A stretch of DNA of 64,000 nucleotides from NCBI RefSeq assembly GCF_004143485.2, contig NZ_RXOB02000022.1:186001-250000 (forward strand), in the 5' to 3' direction. Source of the DNA: Halorussus amylolyticus (GTDB taxonomy: Archaea > Halobacteriota > Halobacteria > Halobacteriales > Haladaptataceae). Below are positions 51,158-59,834 of this stretch, piece after piece. Every line of letters starts with the position of its first letter. The stretch's first letter is position 1. A program made the translations under genes and the position numbers. The notes beneath the pieces were generated by a model. The model did not search any database. It had not been told where the DNA came from and saw only the letters and a list, made by a program, of their open reading frames with translations.

Positions 51158-52336
51158 ATGGTTTTATTTTATGGATGTATAGTAACTAACGGCAAAGGTG
51201 TGTCGAGGCGAAACGTGCTGAAAGTGGCAGGGGCATCGGTCGCAACTGCGGCCGGAAGCGGTCTGGCGGCGGCCAATCCCGACGACAGGGTCGAGGTCAA
51301 CATTGGATTCGATTCCGAGCGCGGCCGACAGGCGGCGCTGAATCAAGCCGACGAGACGGTTCGGGAGTTCGATTCCATCGACGTGCTGACGCTTCGGCTT
51401 CCGAAGCAGGCCGCGACCGCACTCGAAAACCGCGGGGACGTCCGGTACGTCGAGGAGAACGGTACGATGCACGCGCTTGCCCAGACGCTTCCGTGGGGCA
51501 TCGACCGGGTGGACGCCGAGATCGCACACGCTAACGGCGACACGGGCGCGGGTGCCGACATCGCCATCGTGGACTCGGGCATCGACGCCGACCATCCCGA
51601 CCTGCAGGCCAACCTCGGCGAGGGCGAGGCGTTCACGAAATGCCGGGGCGGCCAGTGCAACGAGTCGTGGGACGACGACAACGACCACGGCACCCACTGT
51701 GCGGGCACCGCGGGCGCGGTAGACAACGCCGAGGGCGTCGTGGGTGTCTCGACCCAAGCCACCCTCCACGCGGTGAAAGTACTCGACAAGCGGGGCAGCG
51801 GGTCGTTCTCGGACATCGCGGCCGGAATCGAGTACGTCGCCGACCAGGGCTGGGACGTGGCGAATCTGAGCCTCGGCGCGAGCTCCGGTTCGCAGGCCAT
51901 CGAGGACGCCTGTGCCTACGCCGACGACCGGGGCGTCCTGCTCGTCGGCGCGGCGGGCGGGAGCGGCCCGTGTTCGGACGGGTGTGTCGGCTACCCGGCG
52001 GCGTACTCCGAGGTCGTGGCGGTCAGCGCGACTGACGAGAGCGACACCCTCGCGTCGTTCTCCAGCAGGGGTCCGGAAATCGAACTTGCCGCGCCCGGTG
52101 CGGACCTCCGGACGGTTAGCTCGGGCGACGGATGCGACGCCCTCAGCGGCACCTCGTACGCCGCGGCTCACGTCTCAGGCGTCGGCGCGCTCCTCGCGGG
52201 CGAGGGGTACACCAACACCGACGCGCGGGTTCGAATGCGCGACACCGCCACGGACATCGGCCTGCCGAGCGACGAACAGGGCTACGGTCTCGTGGACGCT
52301 GCGGCCGCCCTCGGTGTCGGTTCGAGCGACGAGTAA
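51158..52336 (+). CDS. Tat-exported subtilisin-like serine protease with atypical oxyanion site
   Basis: A 392-residue S8 protease. A Tat signal (SRRNVLKVAG) precedes an I9-like propeptide (about 45-105) and the catalytic domain. The triad is D139 (VDSGID), H177 (DHGTHCAG) and S333 (GTSYAAAH). The oxyanion asparagine, normally in AAGNSG, is replaced by glycine (AAGGSG, G268), and the proline after Ser is Ala (AAAH for AAPH). Paired cysteines (CRGGQC; PCSDGC) suggest disulfides. GTG at 51200 is a credible alternative start. The next gene encodes a BsuPI-type inhibitor. Confidence 0.88.
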   Translation: MVLFYGCIVTNGKGVSRRNVLKVAGASVATAAGSGLAAANPDDRVEVNIGFDSERGRQAALNQADETVREFDSIDVLTLRLPKQAATALENRGDVRYVEENGTMHALAQTLPWGIDRVDAEIAHANGDTGAGADIAIVDSGIDADHPDLQANLGEGEAFTKCRGGQCNESWDDDNDHGTHCAGTAGAVDNAEGVVGVSTQATLHAVKVLDKRGSGSFSDIAAGIEYVADQGWDVANLSLGASSGSQAIEDACAYADDRGVLLVGAAGGSGPCSDGCVGYPAAYSEVVAVSATDESDTLASFSSRGPEIELAAPGADLRTVSSGDGCDALSGTSYAAAHVSGVGALLAGEGYTNTDARVRMRDTATDIGLPSDEQGYGLVDAAAALGVGSSDE

Positions 52337-52398
52337 TCGACTCGATTTCCACGACCGCCCTCGGAAAAGTTTTCAGCCCCCGGCGACGAAGATATACC

Positions 52399-52731
52399 AT
52401 GACGCTCCGAAGTTCGGTCACCGCGACCGTCGAGACCGACCGAGTCGAGTTCGAGTTCGAAGTCGAGAACGACGGCGACGCCCCCGAGGAAATCACGTTC
52501 CGAAGCGGCCTCTCGGCCGACTTCGCGGTGCTGGAAGATGGTACGGAGGTCTGGCGCGCGAGCGACGGCCAGATGTTCACCCAAGCGCTCCGGACCGAGA
52601 CAATCGATTCCGGGGCGGTCGAGCGATTCTCGGAAGTCTGGGACGACCCCGATTCGGGGGACTACACGGTGGTCGCCACGCTGAACGCGACTGGGGATGA
52701 CGCCGAGGCGCGGACGGACTTTTCGGTGTAG
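52399..52731 (+). CDS. BsuPI-type proteinase inhibitor domain protein
   Basis: A 110-residue immunoglobulin-like beta protein similar to BsuPI, the intracellular inhibitor of Bacillus subtilisin-type protease ISP1. Visible features are the strand pattern VTATVETDRVEFEFEVEN, the FRSG segment, LEDGTEVWRASDGQMFTQAL and the SEVWDD..GDYTVVATLN end. No signal peptide is evident. It starts 62 bases after the protease stop, same strand, with GATATACC just ahead of the ATG as a weak TATA-like box, so a shared transcript is likely. Target is inferred from the neighbour. Confidence 0.8.
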   Translation: MTLRSSVTATVETDRVEFEFEVENDGDAPEEITFRSGLSADFAVLEDGTEVWRASDGQMFTQALRTETIDSGAVERFSEVWDDPDSGDYTVVATLNATGDDAEARTDFSV

Positions 52732-52765
52732 TCTCGCCGACTCACCTGAGGCTCGATTCCGACGT

Positions 52766-53707
52766 TTAGGCGCGTTCCGCCCGAAGCTCCTCCAACAACT
52801 GCCCCGCCGACTTCCGAACCGCTTCGTCGCTCGACATCGAGGGTTCCCACCCGAGCGCCGACAGCTTCTCGATGGACAGACGCATCTTCGGCACGTCGCC
52901 GGTCCAGCCGCGGTCGCCGCCGGTGTACTCGTAGTTGGGGTCGAGGTCCATCTCGTCGGCCACGATGTCGGCGATGGCGTTGACCGAGGTGGTCGTGCGC
53001 GTGCCGAGGTTGTAGATGTTGAGGTCCTTCTCGGCGTTCTCGACGACGTGGCACATCGCGTCAATGCACTCCTCGACGTGGAGGTAGGATTTTTCCTGCA
53101 GGCCGTTGCCGAGAATCGTCAGGCTCTCGGGGTCGTCGAGCAGTTTCTCGATGAAGTCCGGGACGACGTTGCCGCGCTGGTGGGGACCCACGATGTTGGC
53201 GAAGCGGTACACCCACGCCTGTATCCCGTACGAGTGGGCGTACGTCGAGACGAGACCTTCGTCGGCCAGTTTGCTCGACCCGTAGATGCTGATGGGTTCG
53301 AGCGGCGCGTAGTCCTCGGGCGTCGGCATCGGGGCCTCGCCGTACACCGTCGAGGAGGAGGTGAAGGCGATGTTCTCGACGCCGACCTCGTCCATGCGTT
53401 CGAGGACGTTGTAGGTCATTCCGCCGTTCTCCTCGAACAGTCGGCGGTCGTCGTCGTAGTTGGTGTCGGTGTACGCCGCGAAGTGGAAGACGATGTCCAC
53501 GTCTTCGGTCACGACCTCGGCCACGTCGTCGGGGTCGGTCATGTCCGCGACGACGAGTTCGGCGTCGTCGGTCACGCGCTCTGAGTCGCCCTTCGAGAGG
53601 TCGTCGGCGACCACAACGTCGTTGTCCGGCGCGAGGCGCTCGGCGAGGTGCGACCCGACGAGTCCCGCCCCGCCGGTGATGACTACCCGCTTGTCGGAGA
53701 GCTTCAT
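52766..53707 (-). CDS. NAD-dependent epimerase/dehydratase (extended SDR, UDP-glucose 4-epimerase-like)
   Basis: A 313-residue extended short-chain dehydrogenase. The NAD motif GGAGLVGSH is at about 14-22, the catalytic triad is in TSSSTVYGE and YGSSK (Y and K), with RFANIVGP following. These act on nucleotide sugars such as UDP-Glc/Gal or UDP-GlcNAc. ATG at 53707 (MKLSDKRVVITGG) is used; the nine residues upstream look non-coding. Converges with the inhibitor gene. Could feed N-glycan sugar supply together with glmU and aglJ. Confidence 0.9.
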   Translation of the reverse strand: MKLSDKRVVITGGAGLVGSHLAERLAPDNDVVVADDLSKGDSERVTDDAELVVADMTDPDDVAEVVTEDVDIVFHFAAYTDTNYDDDRRLFEENGGMTYNVLERMDEVGVENIAFTSSSTVYGEAPMPTPEDYAPLEPISIYGSSKLADEGLVSTYAHSYGIQAWVYRFANIVGPHQRGNVVPDFIEKLLDDPESLTILGNGLQEKSYLHVEECIDAMCHVVENAEKDLNIYNLGTRTTTSVNAIADIVADEMDLDPNYEYTGGDRGWTGDVPKMRLSIEKLSALGWEPSMSSDEAVRKSAGQLLEELRAERA

Positions 53708-53814
53708 GGTCGCCTCTGCGACAGTTGCGGGCAAGTGCTTTCCGGTCTCCGATACGCCCCCGCGGCCCGCGTTCGTGCGGAACGCTTATGACAATAAATT
53801 GAATCCCTTTGGGT

Positions 53815-54045
53815 ATGGATTCGTCCACCGGCGCGGCGTCAGGTCAAACCGAAATCGAAGGCGTCCTACTCGTTTTCGTCGCCATTGCGGTCTGGCTTGC
53901 TATCGCGCTCGCCGTCAACGTCGGACAGACGGTGCTTCTTGCGGGCGTGCTGTTCGTCGGTGGCGGATATTTTCTACTACGTCTCGTGCGCGCAGTGGAA
54001 CGACTCGCAGCTGCCGCCGAGCGACTGGCCGAGACGCGAGAGTGA
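53815..54045 (+). CDS. Small two-helix membrane protein, relative of the one at 29189
   Basis: A 76-residue protein with a short polar N-terminus (MDSSTGAASGQTEIEG), two hydrophobic helices (VLLVFVAIAVWLAIALAV and TVLLAGVLFVGGGYFLL) and an amphipathic end (RAVERLAAAAERLAETRE). The layout matches the 84-residue protein at 29189-29443. ATG at 53815 is used; TTG at 53809 is possible. The TGA stop is inside a 16-bp perfect hairpin. Function unknown. Confidence 0.65.
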   Translation: MDSSTGAASGQTEIEGVLLVFVAIAVWLAIALAVNVGQTVLLAGVLFVGGGYFLLRLVRAVERLAAAAERLAETRE

Positions 54046-54070
54046 GCGACCGGCGGTCGCTCACTCTCGC
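54036..54070 (+). terminator. Stop-codon-containing 16-bp hairpin
   Basis: GCGAGAGTGAGCGACC and GGTCGCTCACTCTCGC pair perfectly around GGC. The TGA stop (54043-54045) is in the first arm. Core GTGAGCGACC/GGTCGCTCAC is the same as in the hairpin at 16985-17021. Confidence 0.5.
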
Positions 54071-54144
54071 ATCTTTGCGCCCGAACACGTCTGTGATTGT
54101 CGCGTTCCGAAACCCCCTAACCGCCCCGCCACCGACTACGGGGC

Positions 54145-54726
54145 ATGCAAGGCGAACCCGAAGTCGCGGTCCTCCGACTCGGCCACCGTCCCGGTCGGGA
54201 CGAGCGCATGACGACCCACGTCGGCCTGACCGCGCGGGCGCTGGGAGCAGACCGCGCGATTCTGGCGGGCGACGCGAGCAAGTCGGTCGCGACAGTCGAG
54301 GACATCACCGACCGATTCGGCGGTCCCTTCGAGGTCGAACTCACCGAGAGTCCGCGGCAGGTCCTCCGGGAGTGGACGGGTCGAGTCGTCCACCTCACGA
54401 TGTACGGCGAGCGCGTTCAGGACGTGGAGGCCGAGATTCGGGCCGCCCACCGCGGAGTCGAGGGAGACGACGAGACAGACGAGGGGGACGACGGCGAACC
54501 GATTCTGGCGGTCGTCGGCTCGCAGAAGGTGTCGTTCGACGTGTACGAGGCCGCCGACTGGAACGTCGGCGTGACGAACCAACCCCACTCGGAGGTCGCG
54601 GGACTGGCGGTGTTTCTCGACCGACTGTTCGAGGGCCGAGAGCTACACCGCGAGTGGGAGGGCGCGGATAGGCGGGTCGTTCCCGAACCGACCGGCAAGA
54701 CCGTGGTTCCGACCGACGAGGAGTGA
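54145..54726 (+). CDS. trm56: tRNA (cytidine(56)-2'-O)-methyltransferase
   Basis: A 193-residue SPOUT methyltransferase that makes Cm56 in archaeal tRNA. EVAVLRLGHRPGRDERMTTHVGLTARALGA at the start, and the knotted C-terminal region with LAVVGSQKVSFDVY and VGVTNQPHSEVAGLAVFLDR, are diagnostic. An acidic insert (EGDDETDEGDDGE) is halophilic. Single-gene unit. Confidence 0.93.
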   Translation: MQGEPEVAVLRLGHRPGRDERMTTHVGLTARALGADRAILAGDASKSVATVEDITDRFGGPFEVELTESPRQVLREWTGRVVHLTMYGERVQDVEAEIRAAHRGVEGDDETDEGDDGEPILAVVGSQKVSFDVYEAADWNVGVTNQPHSEVAGLAVFLDRLFEGRELHREWEGADRRVVPEPTGKTVVPTDEE

Positions 54727-54789
54727 GTCCGAATCGGTCAGAGCGCTGAACAGACAACGTATTTAATCTTCCGGACCGCCCGGAAACGC

Positions 54790-56004
54790 ATGGACTACCG
54801 CCCGATTCCGGACGACCGAACCGAACAGTTTCGGTCGTACCTCCGGTACGCCTTCGAACCCGAACGCGGTCCGCGCGAGGACGCCGACGAGGACGAGGAG
54901 GACCGACCGGGCGACCCCCGCGGCCTGTTCGACGGCGACGACCTGCTCTGCGTCTGTCGTCATCATTGGTTCCGCGCTCGCCAACGCGGTCGCTGGACCG
55001 AGATGCCCGGCCTGTCGGCGGTGGCGTCCCCGCCGGAACACCGCCGGAAGGGCCACGTCGCCCGACTGCTCGCCGCATCGCTCGAAGAGTACCGGGACCG
55101 CGGAGACTACCTCACCGCGCTCTGGGCGTTCGAACACCCGTTCTACGAGCGACAGGGATGGGGACTCGCGAACAAGTACGCCGAGTACGAGTGTTCGCCC
55201 GACGCGCTCGCGTTCGCTCGACGCGAAGCGACCCGCATCTCGGACAGTGAGCGACCCGCCGGGGAGTTCCGACGGGTCGAGGCCGACGACTGGGCCGCCC
55301 TCGATTCAGTCCTCGCGGCCCACGACGAGCGATTCGACCTCGCTATCGACCGAACCGAGGAGTGGTGGCGAACGCGGGTGTTCGAAAGCTGGCGGTCCGA
55401 CCCATACGTCTACGCGTGGGACGACGAGACGGGCGAGACTCGGGGCTACGTCGTCTACCGAGTCGAAGACGAAGCGGGCGGCAAGAAACTCGCCGCGGCC
55501 GAACTCGCCCACGCCGACCGCGAGGCCCGACTGAACCTCCTGCGATTCCTCGCCAATCACGACTCGCAGGTCGAGACCGTGCGCGTCTACGGCACCGACG
55601 ACGCTCGTCTGCTCGACGAAGTGGCCGACCCTGCGGCCGTGGACTGCGAAATCAAGCCGGGGCCGATGGTCCGTCTCGTGGACGTTCCGGCCGCAATCGA
55701 GGCGCTCGAATACCCCGGTGCGGACGGTCGGTTCGACCTCGCGGTCTCCGACCCGCTCGCGGACTGGAACGACCGACGCTTCCGCGTCGAAATCGAGGAT
55801 GGCCGAGCGACGTGCGAGATGGTGGACTCCGAAGACGCCGACGCCGAAGTCGGCGTTGCGACGCTCTCGCAACTCTACGTCGGCTACCACTCGGTCGCCG
55901 ACGCCGAGGCGTTCGGCGACCTCGACGTGCGAAGTTCCGCGGCCCGCGAGACGCTCGAAGCCATGTTCCCGCCGCGGGAGGTCTTCCTCCCGGAGAATTT
56001 CTGA
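54790..56004 (+). CDS. Eis-like GNAT acetyltransferase
   Basis: A 404-residue protein of the Eis family: two GNAT domains and a C-terminal SCP2/sterol-carrier-like domain (from about 300, with DPLADWNDRRFRVEIEDG). The first GNAT loop is PPEHRRKGHVARLL (about 80-93). It ends in F404, matching the Eis family C-terminal carboxylate used as general base. Eis enzymes acetylate amines of varied small molecules. The early acidic insert (PREDADEDEEDRPGD) is halophilic. Start ATG 54790 has a TATA-like ATTTAATCT about 25 bases upstream. Confidence 0.88.
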   Translation: MDYRPIPDDRTEQFRSYLRYAFEPERGPREDADEDEEDRPGDPRGLFDGDDLLCVCRHHWFRARQRGRWTEMPGLSAVASPPEHRRKGHVARLLAASLEEYRDRGDYLTALWAFEHPFYERQGWGLANKYAEYECSPDALAFARREATRISDSERPAGEFRRVEADDWAALDSVLAAHDERFDLAIDRTEEWWRTRVFESWRSDPYVYAWDDETGETRGYVVYRVEDEAGGKKLAAAELAHADREARLNLLRFLANHDSQVETVRVYGTDDARLLDEVADPAAVDCEIKPGPMVRLVDVPAAIEALEYPGADGRFDLAVSDPLADWNDRRFRVEIEDGRATCEMVDSEDADAEVGVATLSQLYVGYHSVADAEAFGDLDVRSSAARETLEAMFPPREVFLPENF

Positions 56005-56094
56005 AGTTGTGGCCCGAAGTCGAGGACGTACCACTCCGAACGCCACCGACTCGAAGCGGCCAAACTCTTTACGACACGACACGAAAGGGCACCT

Positions 56095-56982
56095 ATGAGA
56101 GACGACCGCGACGACCGACGCGACCCCGAGGAACTCGACGAGCGCGTCGAGGAACTCGAAGAGAGAGTCCGGCGACTCCGGGATGAACTCGGCCGACCGC
56201 CAGAGGGACCGCTCGGCCTGCCACGCCCGCCGTCCCCGAGCGAGGTGCTGTCGTTCACGGGCGAGTACGCGATTCCGACCGCAATCGCGGTGCTCGAAGC
56301 GAACGTCCGGGCGCTACAGGCGCTCCAACAGGTGATTCGCGTCCTCGACCCCGAGCGAAGCGTCGTGGGCGAGGAGCGCGACCGACTCGAAAGTCGGGCC
56401 GCCGACGCGAGCAGGGCGACCCTCGACCGACTCGAAACCGCGCTCGAAGACGTCGAGAACGTGGTGCGCGAGTCCGACCTGCCGCGAGAGGGCGAGGCCC
56501 GCGACATCCTCGAAGACGCCCGGCGAATCAACCGCGAGATACGCGACCGGGTGGACAGGAGCAGACGGGACGCCGACGAGGCCCGGGGCCGCGAGCGCGG
56601 GCGTGGGCAGGACCGCGGGCGGGAGCAGGACCGCGACCGGAGGGACGAGGACGCACGCCAGCGTGGACGCGACGGGGAACGCGAGAATGAGTCCGACCGT
56701 GACGACTTCGAGGAGCGCAGTACCACCATCGACCTCAGCGACCCCGGCGAGGACGGGGAGGCCGACGGCGACGACGCCGTACAGGTGGACGTGGACGCCG
56801 AACTCCGGTCCATCAAGGACGAACTCGAACATCGCGACGACGATGTGACCGAGGCCGACGGAGAAGAAGTCGGGGATGGCGGAGAAGGCGAAACCGACGG
56901 AGACGAGGGCAACGAGACTGACGCCGGTGAGGACGCCGAAGCGGACGACGAACCGAGCGACGACTCGAACGACGACGCCTAA
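56095..56982 (+). CDS. Acidic coiled-coil protein of unknown function
   Basis: A 295-residue highly charged protein. A coiled coil (about 10-35, DELDERVEELEERVRRLRDEL type) leads to PPEGPLGLPRPPSPSEVLSFTGEYAIPTAIAVLEANVRALQALQQVIRVL, a conserved-looking helical core (about 37-85), then a second coiled coil to about 160. The rest (160-295) is disordered and alternates Arg/Asp then Asp/Glu/Gly repeats. I recognise no function; possible DUF7547-like. Its stop overlaps the convergent YdjM-like gene by four bases. Confidence 0.65.
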   Translation: MRDDRDDRRDPEELDERVEELEERVRRLRDELGRPPEGPLGLPRPPSPSEVLSFTGEYAIPTAIAVLEANVRALQALQQVIRVLDPERSVVGEERDRLESRAADASRATLDRLETALEDVENVVRESDLPREGEARDILEDARRINREIRDRVDRSRRDADEARGRERGRGQDRGREQDRDRRDEDARQRGRDGERENESDRDDFEERSTTIDLSDPGEDGEADGDDAVQVDVDAELRSIKDELEHRDDDVTEADGEEVGDGGEGETDGDEGNETDAGEDAEADDEPSDDSNDDA

Positions 56983-57536
56983 TTCTCGGCGATTCGCTTC
57001 CGGCCTCGAAGCCGACGGTACGCCCGAACCGGGAGCGACCGTCGCGGTCCGGTCGGTCGCCCGAGCGCCCACGCGGTCGCGGCGACGAGAACGCCGAAAG
57101 CGAACAGCGCGTAGTTCGCGGCGTCGTTGGTCGCGCGAACGAGGCCGAGCGAGTAGAGCGCGGGCGTCAGCGGGTACAGCGGCATCACGCCCCACGGATT
57201 CAGCAGGTCCGCGAGGAGGTGGGAGACGACCGAGAACGACCCGAGGGAGAACGCCCACGTCGCGCCGAGGGCCGCCTCGCGCCGTGAGCGTCCCCACAGC
57301 GAGGTCGCCACGACCGCCACGCAGAACAGGCCGACCGCGAGCGCGAACCACAGCGTGTGGGTCACGCCCCGATGGACCACGAATTCGATTTGGCCGTCAA
57401 CGTCGGGAAAGAGGGCGTACGCGAGGACGATGCCGCCGCCCGAGAGCGCGTCCCGGTCGTACCCCCGGGCCAGCAGGAGGTACCCGACCACGGCGTACAG
57501 CGCGAGCGCCATCCCGTAGTGGCCCGGCGGAAACAT
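56979..57536 (-). CDS. YdjM-family inner-membrane metal-dependent hydrolase-like protein
   Basis: A 185-residue membrane protein with four to five helices. The conserved polar clusters LFPDVDGQIEFVVHRGVTHT and SHLLADLLNPWGVMP carry the histidines and aspartates of the YdjM (LexA-regulated, DUF457) family, predicted metal-dependent membrane hydrolases. ATG at 57536 is chosen over 57566. A basic C-terminal tail (RAYRRLRGRKRI) would face the cytoplasm. Confidence 0.85.
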   Translation of the reverse strand: MFPPGHYGMALALYAVVGYLLLARGYDRDALSGGGIVLAYALFPDVDGQIEFVVHRGVTHTLWFALAVGLFCVAVVATSLWGRSRREAALGATWAFSLGSFSVVSHLLADLLNPWGVMPLYPLTPALYSLGLVRATNDAANYALFAFGVLVAATAWALGRPTGPRRSLPVRAYRRLRGRKRIAEN

Positions 57537-57638
57537 ACCGGGAACCGAACGCGGGTTCAATGTCAATCTATCGGTTTATGAGATATTCGGGGTGCGACAC
57601 GCGAGAAGTTGATAGCTGTCGGACGCCTCCGGACGACT

Positions 57639-57890
57639 ATGCTCCCGACACCGCTGTTCGGTCCGATTCCGGGCGGGATGGAGATGATGATTATCCTCCT
57701 CATCGCGGTCCTGCTGTTCGGTGCGGACAAACTCCCGAAGTTGGCGCGCGCGAGCGGCGAGGCGATGGGCGAGTTCAAGAAGGGCCGCGAGCAGGTCGAG
57801 CGCGACATCCGCGAGGCGACCGCGACCGACCGGGACGCCGAGTTCGAAGCGAGCACCGCTGAGTTCGAGGACGAGCGCCCGAACGTCTGA
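57639..57890 (+). CDS. tatA: Sec-independent protein translocase TatA
   Basis: An 83-residue TatA/B-type subunit: MLPTPLFGPIPGGMEMMII, a hydrophobic helix (MIILLIAVLLFGADKLPKLAR) with the conserved FGADKLP hinge, then an amphipathic helix (ASGEAMGEFKKGREQVE) and an acidic tail. It oligomerises for Tat export, on which many proteins in this window rely. No tatC is nearby. The stop immediately abuts the MaoC stop of the opposite strand. Confidence 0.92.
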   Translation: MLPTPLFGPIPGGMEMMIILLIAVLLFGADKLPKLARASGEAMGEFKKGREQVERDIREATATDRDAEFEASTAEFEDERPNV

Positions 57891-58271
57891 TCACTTCGAG
57901 ACCAGACCCTCGACCGTTCCTTGCAACACGACCTCACCATCCTCGTTTTCACAAACCACCGACGCCGCGAGGTCGTAGCGGTCGGCCTGCTCCTCGACAG
58001 CCTCTATCGTCATGGTACAGACCACCGTCTCGCCCGTGTAGACCGGTCGGAGGAAGTCGAACGCCATCGACCGCCCGAGGACTTCGAGGTCGCCGCCGAG
58101 TTTGGTCGGCATCGTGGCGGTCAGCAGGCCGTGGACCAGCAGGCGGCCCTCGTCGCCGGGTTCGAGGTGGCGGGGTTGCTCGTCGCCCGAGACGTCGGCG
58201 AATGTTCGCACGTCATCGGGCGTGAAGGTGCGTTCGAAGGTTCGGGTGTCGCCTTCCGTGGGTGGCGTCAT
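57891..58271 (-). CDS. MaoC-like hotdog-fold dehydratase
   Basis: A 126-residue hotdog domain. FADVSGDEQPRHLEPG gives the MaoC/R-specific enoyl-CoA hydratase pattern, with D and, where H is usual, altered (D in GDEQ, R-H in PRH), then VHGLLTATM and FLRPVYTGETV. Third gene of the thiolase operon. It may hydrate an enoyl-CoA of the same pathway. Catalytic residues are only partly conserved. Confidence 0.85.
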   Translation of the reverse strand: MTPPTEGDTRTFERTFTPDDVRTFADVSGDEQPRHLEPGDEGRLLVHGLLTATMPTKLGGDLEVLGRSMAFDFLRPVYTGETVVCTMTIEAVEEQADRYDLAASVVCENEDGEVVLQGTVEGLVSK

Positions 58272-58286
58272 GGTCGATTTTCGTAG

Positions 58287-58661
58287 TCACGCCGGTTCGA
58301 ACCGATAGCCGTCCCACTCCTGACTCTCCTTCTCTCGAATCCCGGCGTCGGGGTCGCGAAGTTCCTCGGCGTAGACGGGTCGCACTTCGTCGCCGATTTC
58401 GACTTCCTCGCCCTCGACCACCTGCCCAATCGCGCGAACGGATTCTCCGTCCGCGGAGAACTCCACGATGGCGAGGGTGTTCGGCTGTCGAACGCCGGGT
58501 GGGGTCGCGGTGCTGGTCGTCCACGTCACGACCTCTCCGATTTCCTCGGCGAGGTCCACGGTTTCGTCCTGTGCTTCGCCGCACTCCGGGCAGAGTTCGT
58601 GTTCGGGGTACGTCAGGTGGCCGTTCTGACAGCGGTAGGCGTTCAGCGTCATCTTAGGCAT
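58287..58661 (-). CDS. DUF35/OB-fold acyl-CoA-associated zinc protein
   Basis: A 124-residue protein with a rubredoxin-like zinc ribbon (YRCQNGHLTYPEHELCPECGE) and an OB-fold (VVTWTTSTATPPG..). These partner thiolases and HMG-CoA synthases, channelling acyl-CoA. The first ribbon pair reads CQNGH, so the second ligand may be histidine. Starts at 58661 (eight-base overlap with the thiolase) or 58652. Middle gene of the operon. Confidence 0.88.
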   Translation of the reverse strand: MPKMTLNAYRCQNGHLTYPEHELCPECGEAQDETVDLAEEIGEVVTWTTSTATPPGVRQPNTLAIVEFSADGESVRAIGQVVEGEEVEIGDEVRPVYAEELRDPDAGIREKESQEWDGYRFEPA

Positions 58662-59811
58662 CCTCCAGAATCGTCGTGGTCACGCAGTTGCCGAACCCGC
58701 CGACGTTGCAGGCCAGACCGACCTCGGCCTCGACCTGCCGCGGTCCGGCGTTCCCGAGCAACTGCTGGTGTAGTTCGTACGCCTGTGCGATTCCGCTCGC
58801 GCCGAGCGGGTGGCCCTTCGACTTGAGGCCGCCCGAGGTGTTGATGGGCAGGTCGCCGTCTCGGTCGGTGACGCCCTCCTCGACCGCTTTCCAGCCCTCC
58901 CCCTGTTCGAAGAAGCCGACCGCCTCGCTCTGGAGGAATTCGAGGATGGTGAACATGTCGTGGAGTTCCGCCACGTCCACGTCGTCAGGGCTTCTGTCGG
59001 CCATCTCGTAGGCCTGCTCGGAACTCTCGACCGCGCCGCCCATCACCGTCGGGTCGTCGCGCTCGTGGACGACGTGGGTGTCGGTCGCGCCGCCGATTCC
59101 GGCGACGACGGTGTACTCGTCCTCGGGGACGTGGTCCTCGGCCACCGACTCCGGACAGAAGAGAAGCGCCGCGCTCCCGTCCGTGATGGGGCAGAAGTCG
59201 TAGAGACGCAGCGGGTCGGCCACGATGGGCGAGTCCATCACGGTCTCCAAATCGACTTCCTTCCGGAACTGGGCGTGGGGGTTGTCGAGTCCGTTCTTGT
59301 GGTTCTTGACCGCGACCTTCGCCAGACTCTCGCGGGGCGCGTCGTACTCGTGGAGGTAGCGCCGGGCCGTGAGACCCGCGAAGCTCGGCAAGGTCACGCC
59401 GTGTTTGTACTCCACGGGATGCGTGAGCGAAGCTATAACGTCGGTCGCCTCCGCGGTACTCCGGTGGGTCATCTTCTCGCCGCCGACCAGTAGGGTCATC
59501 TCTGAGGCTCCCGACGCCACCGACTGCCACGCGGCGTAGATGCCAGCGCCGCCCGAGGCGGAGGTCTGGTCCACGCGCTGGGTGTAGGCTGGGAGTGCGC
59601 CGAGGTCGTGGGCCAGCGCGTTCGGCACGCCGGTCTGCCCCTCGAACTCGCCGCTCGCCATGTTCGAGACGTACAGGTGCTCCACGTCGTCGGGAGCCAC
59701 GTCGGCGTCGGCGAGGCACTCGCGCCCGGCCTGCGCGAGCAGGCCGCGCACCCACGCCTCGCGCTTTCCGAACTGCGTCATCGAGGCTCCGATGATTGCA
59801 ACACGGTCCAT
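58654..59811 (-). CDS. Thiolase-family protein (SCPx/archaeal type) without nucleophile cysteine
   Basis: A 385-residue thiolase fold. The partner DUF35 gene is next. The second active-site parts are present: NTSGGLKSKGHPLGASG (His) and LACNVGGFGN (Cys). The nucleophile region reads RVDQTSASGGAG, with Ser where the usual (A)C(A)SG has Cys, so simple thiolysis is doubtful; a modified Claisen or decarboxylating role, or a scaffolding one, is possible. First gene of the operon, with a TATA box at 59835-59845. Confidence 0.88.
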   Translation of the reverse strand: MDRVAIIGASMTQFGKREAWVRGLLAQAGRECLADADVAPDDVEHLYVSNMASGEFEGQTGVPNALAHDLGALPAYTQRVDQTSASGGAGIYAAWQSVASGASEMTLLVGGEKMTHRSTAEATDVIASLTHPVEYKHGVTLPSFAGLTARRYLHEYDAPRESLAKVAVKNHKNGLDNPHAQFRKEVDLETVMDSPIVADPLRLYDFCPITDGSAALLFCPESVAEDHVPEDEYTVVAGIGGATDTHVVHERDDPTVMGGAVESSEQAYEMADRSPDDVDVAELHDMFTILEFLQSEAVGFFEQGEGWKAVEEGVTDRDGDLPINTSGGLKSKGHPLGASGIAQAYELHQQLLGNAGPRQVEAEVGLACNVGGFGNCVTTTILEDA

Positions 59812-59834
59812 ACGAGGGCGAATGTAGAGTGTGG

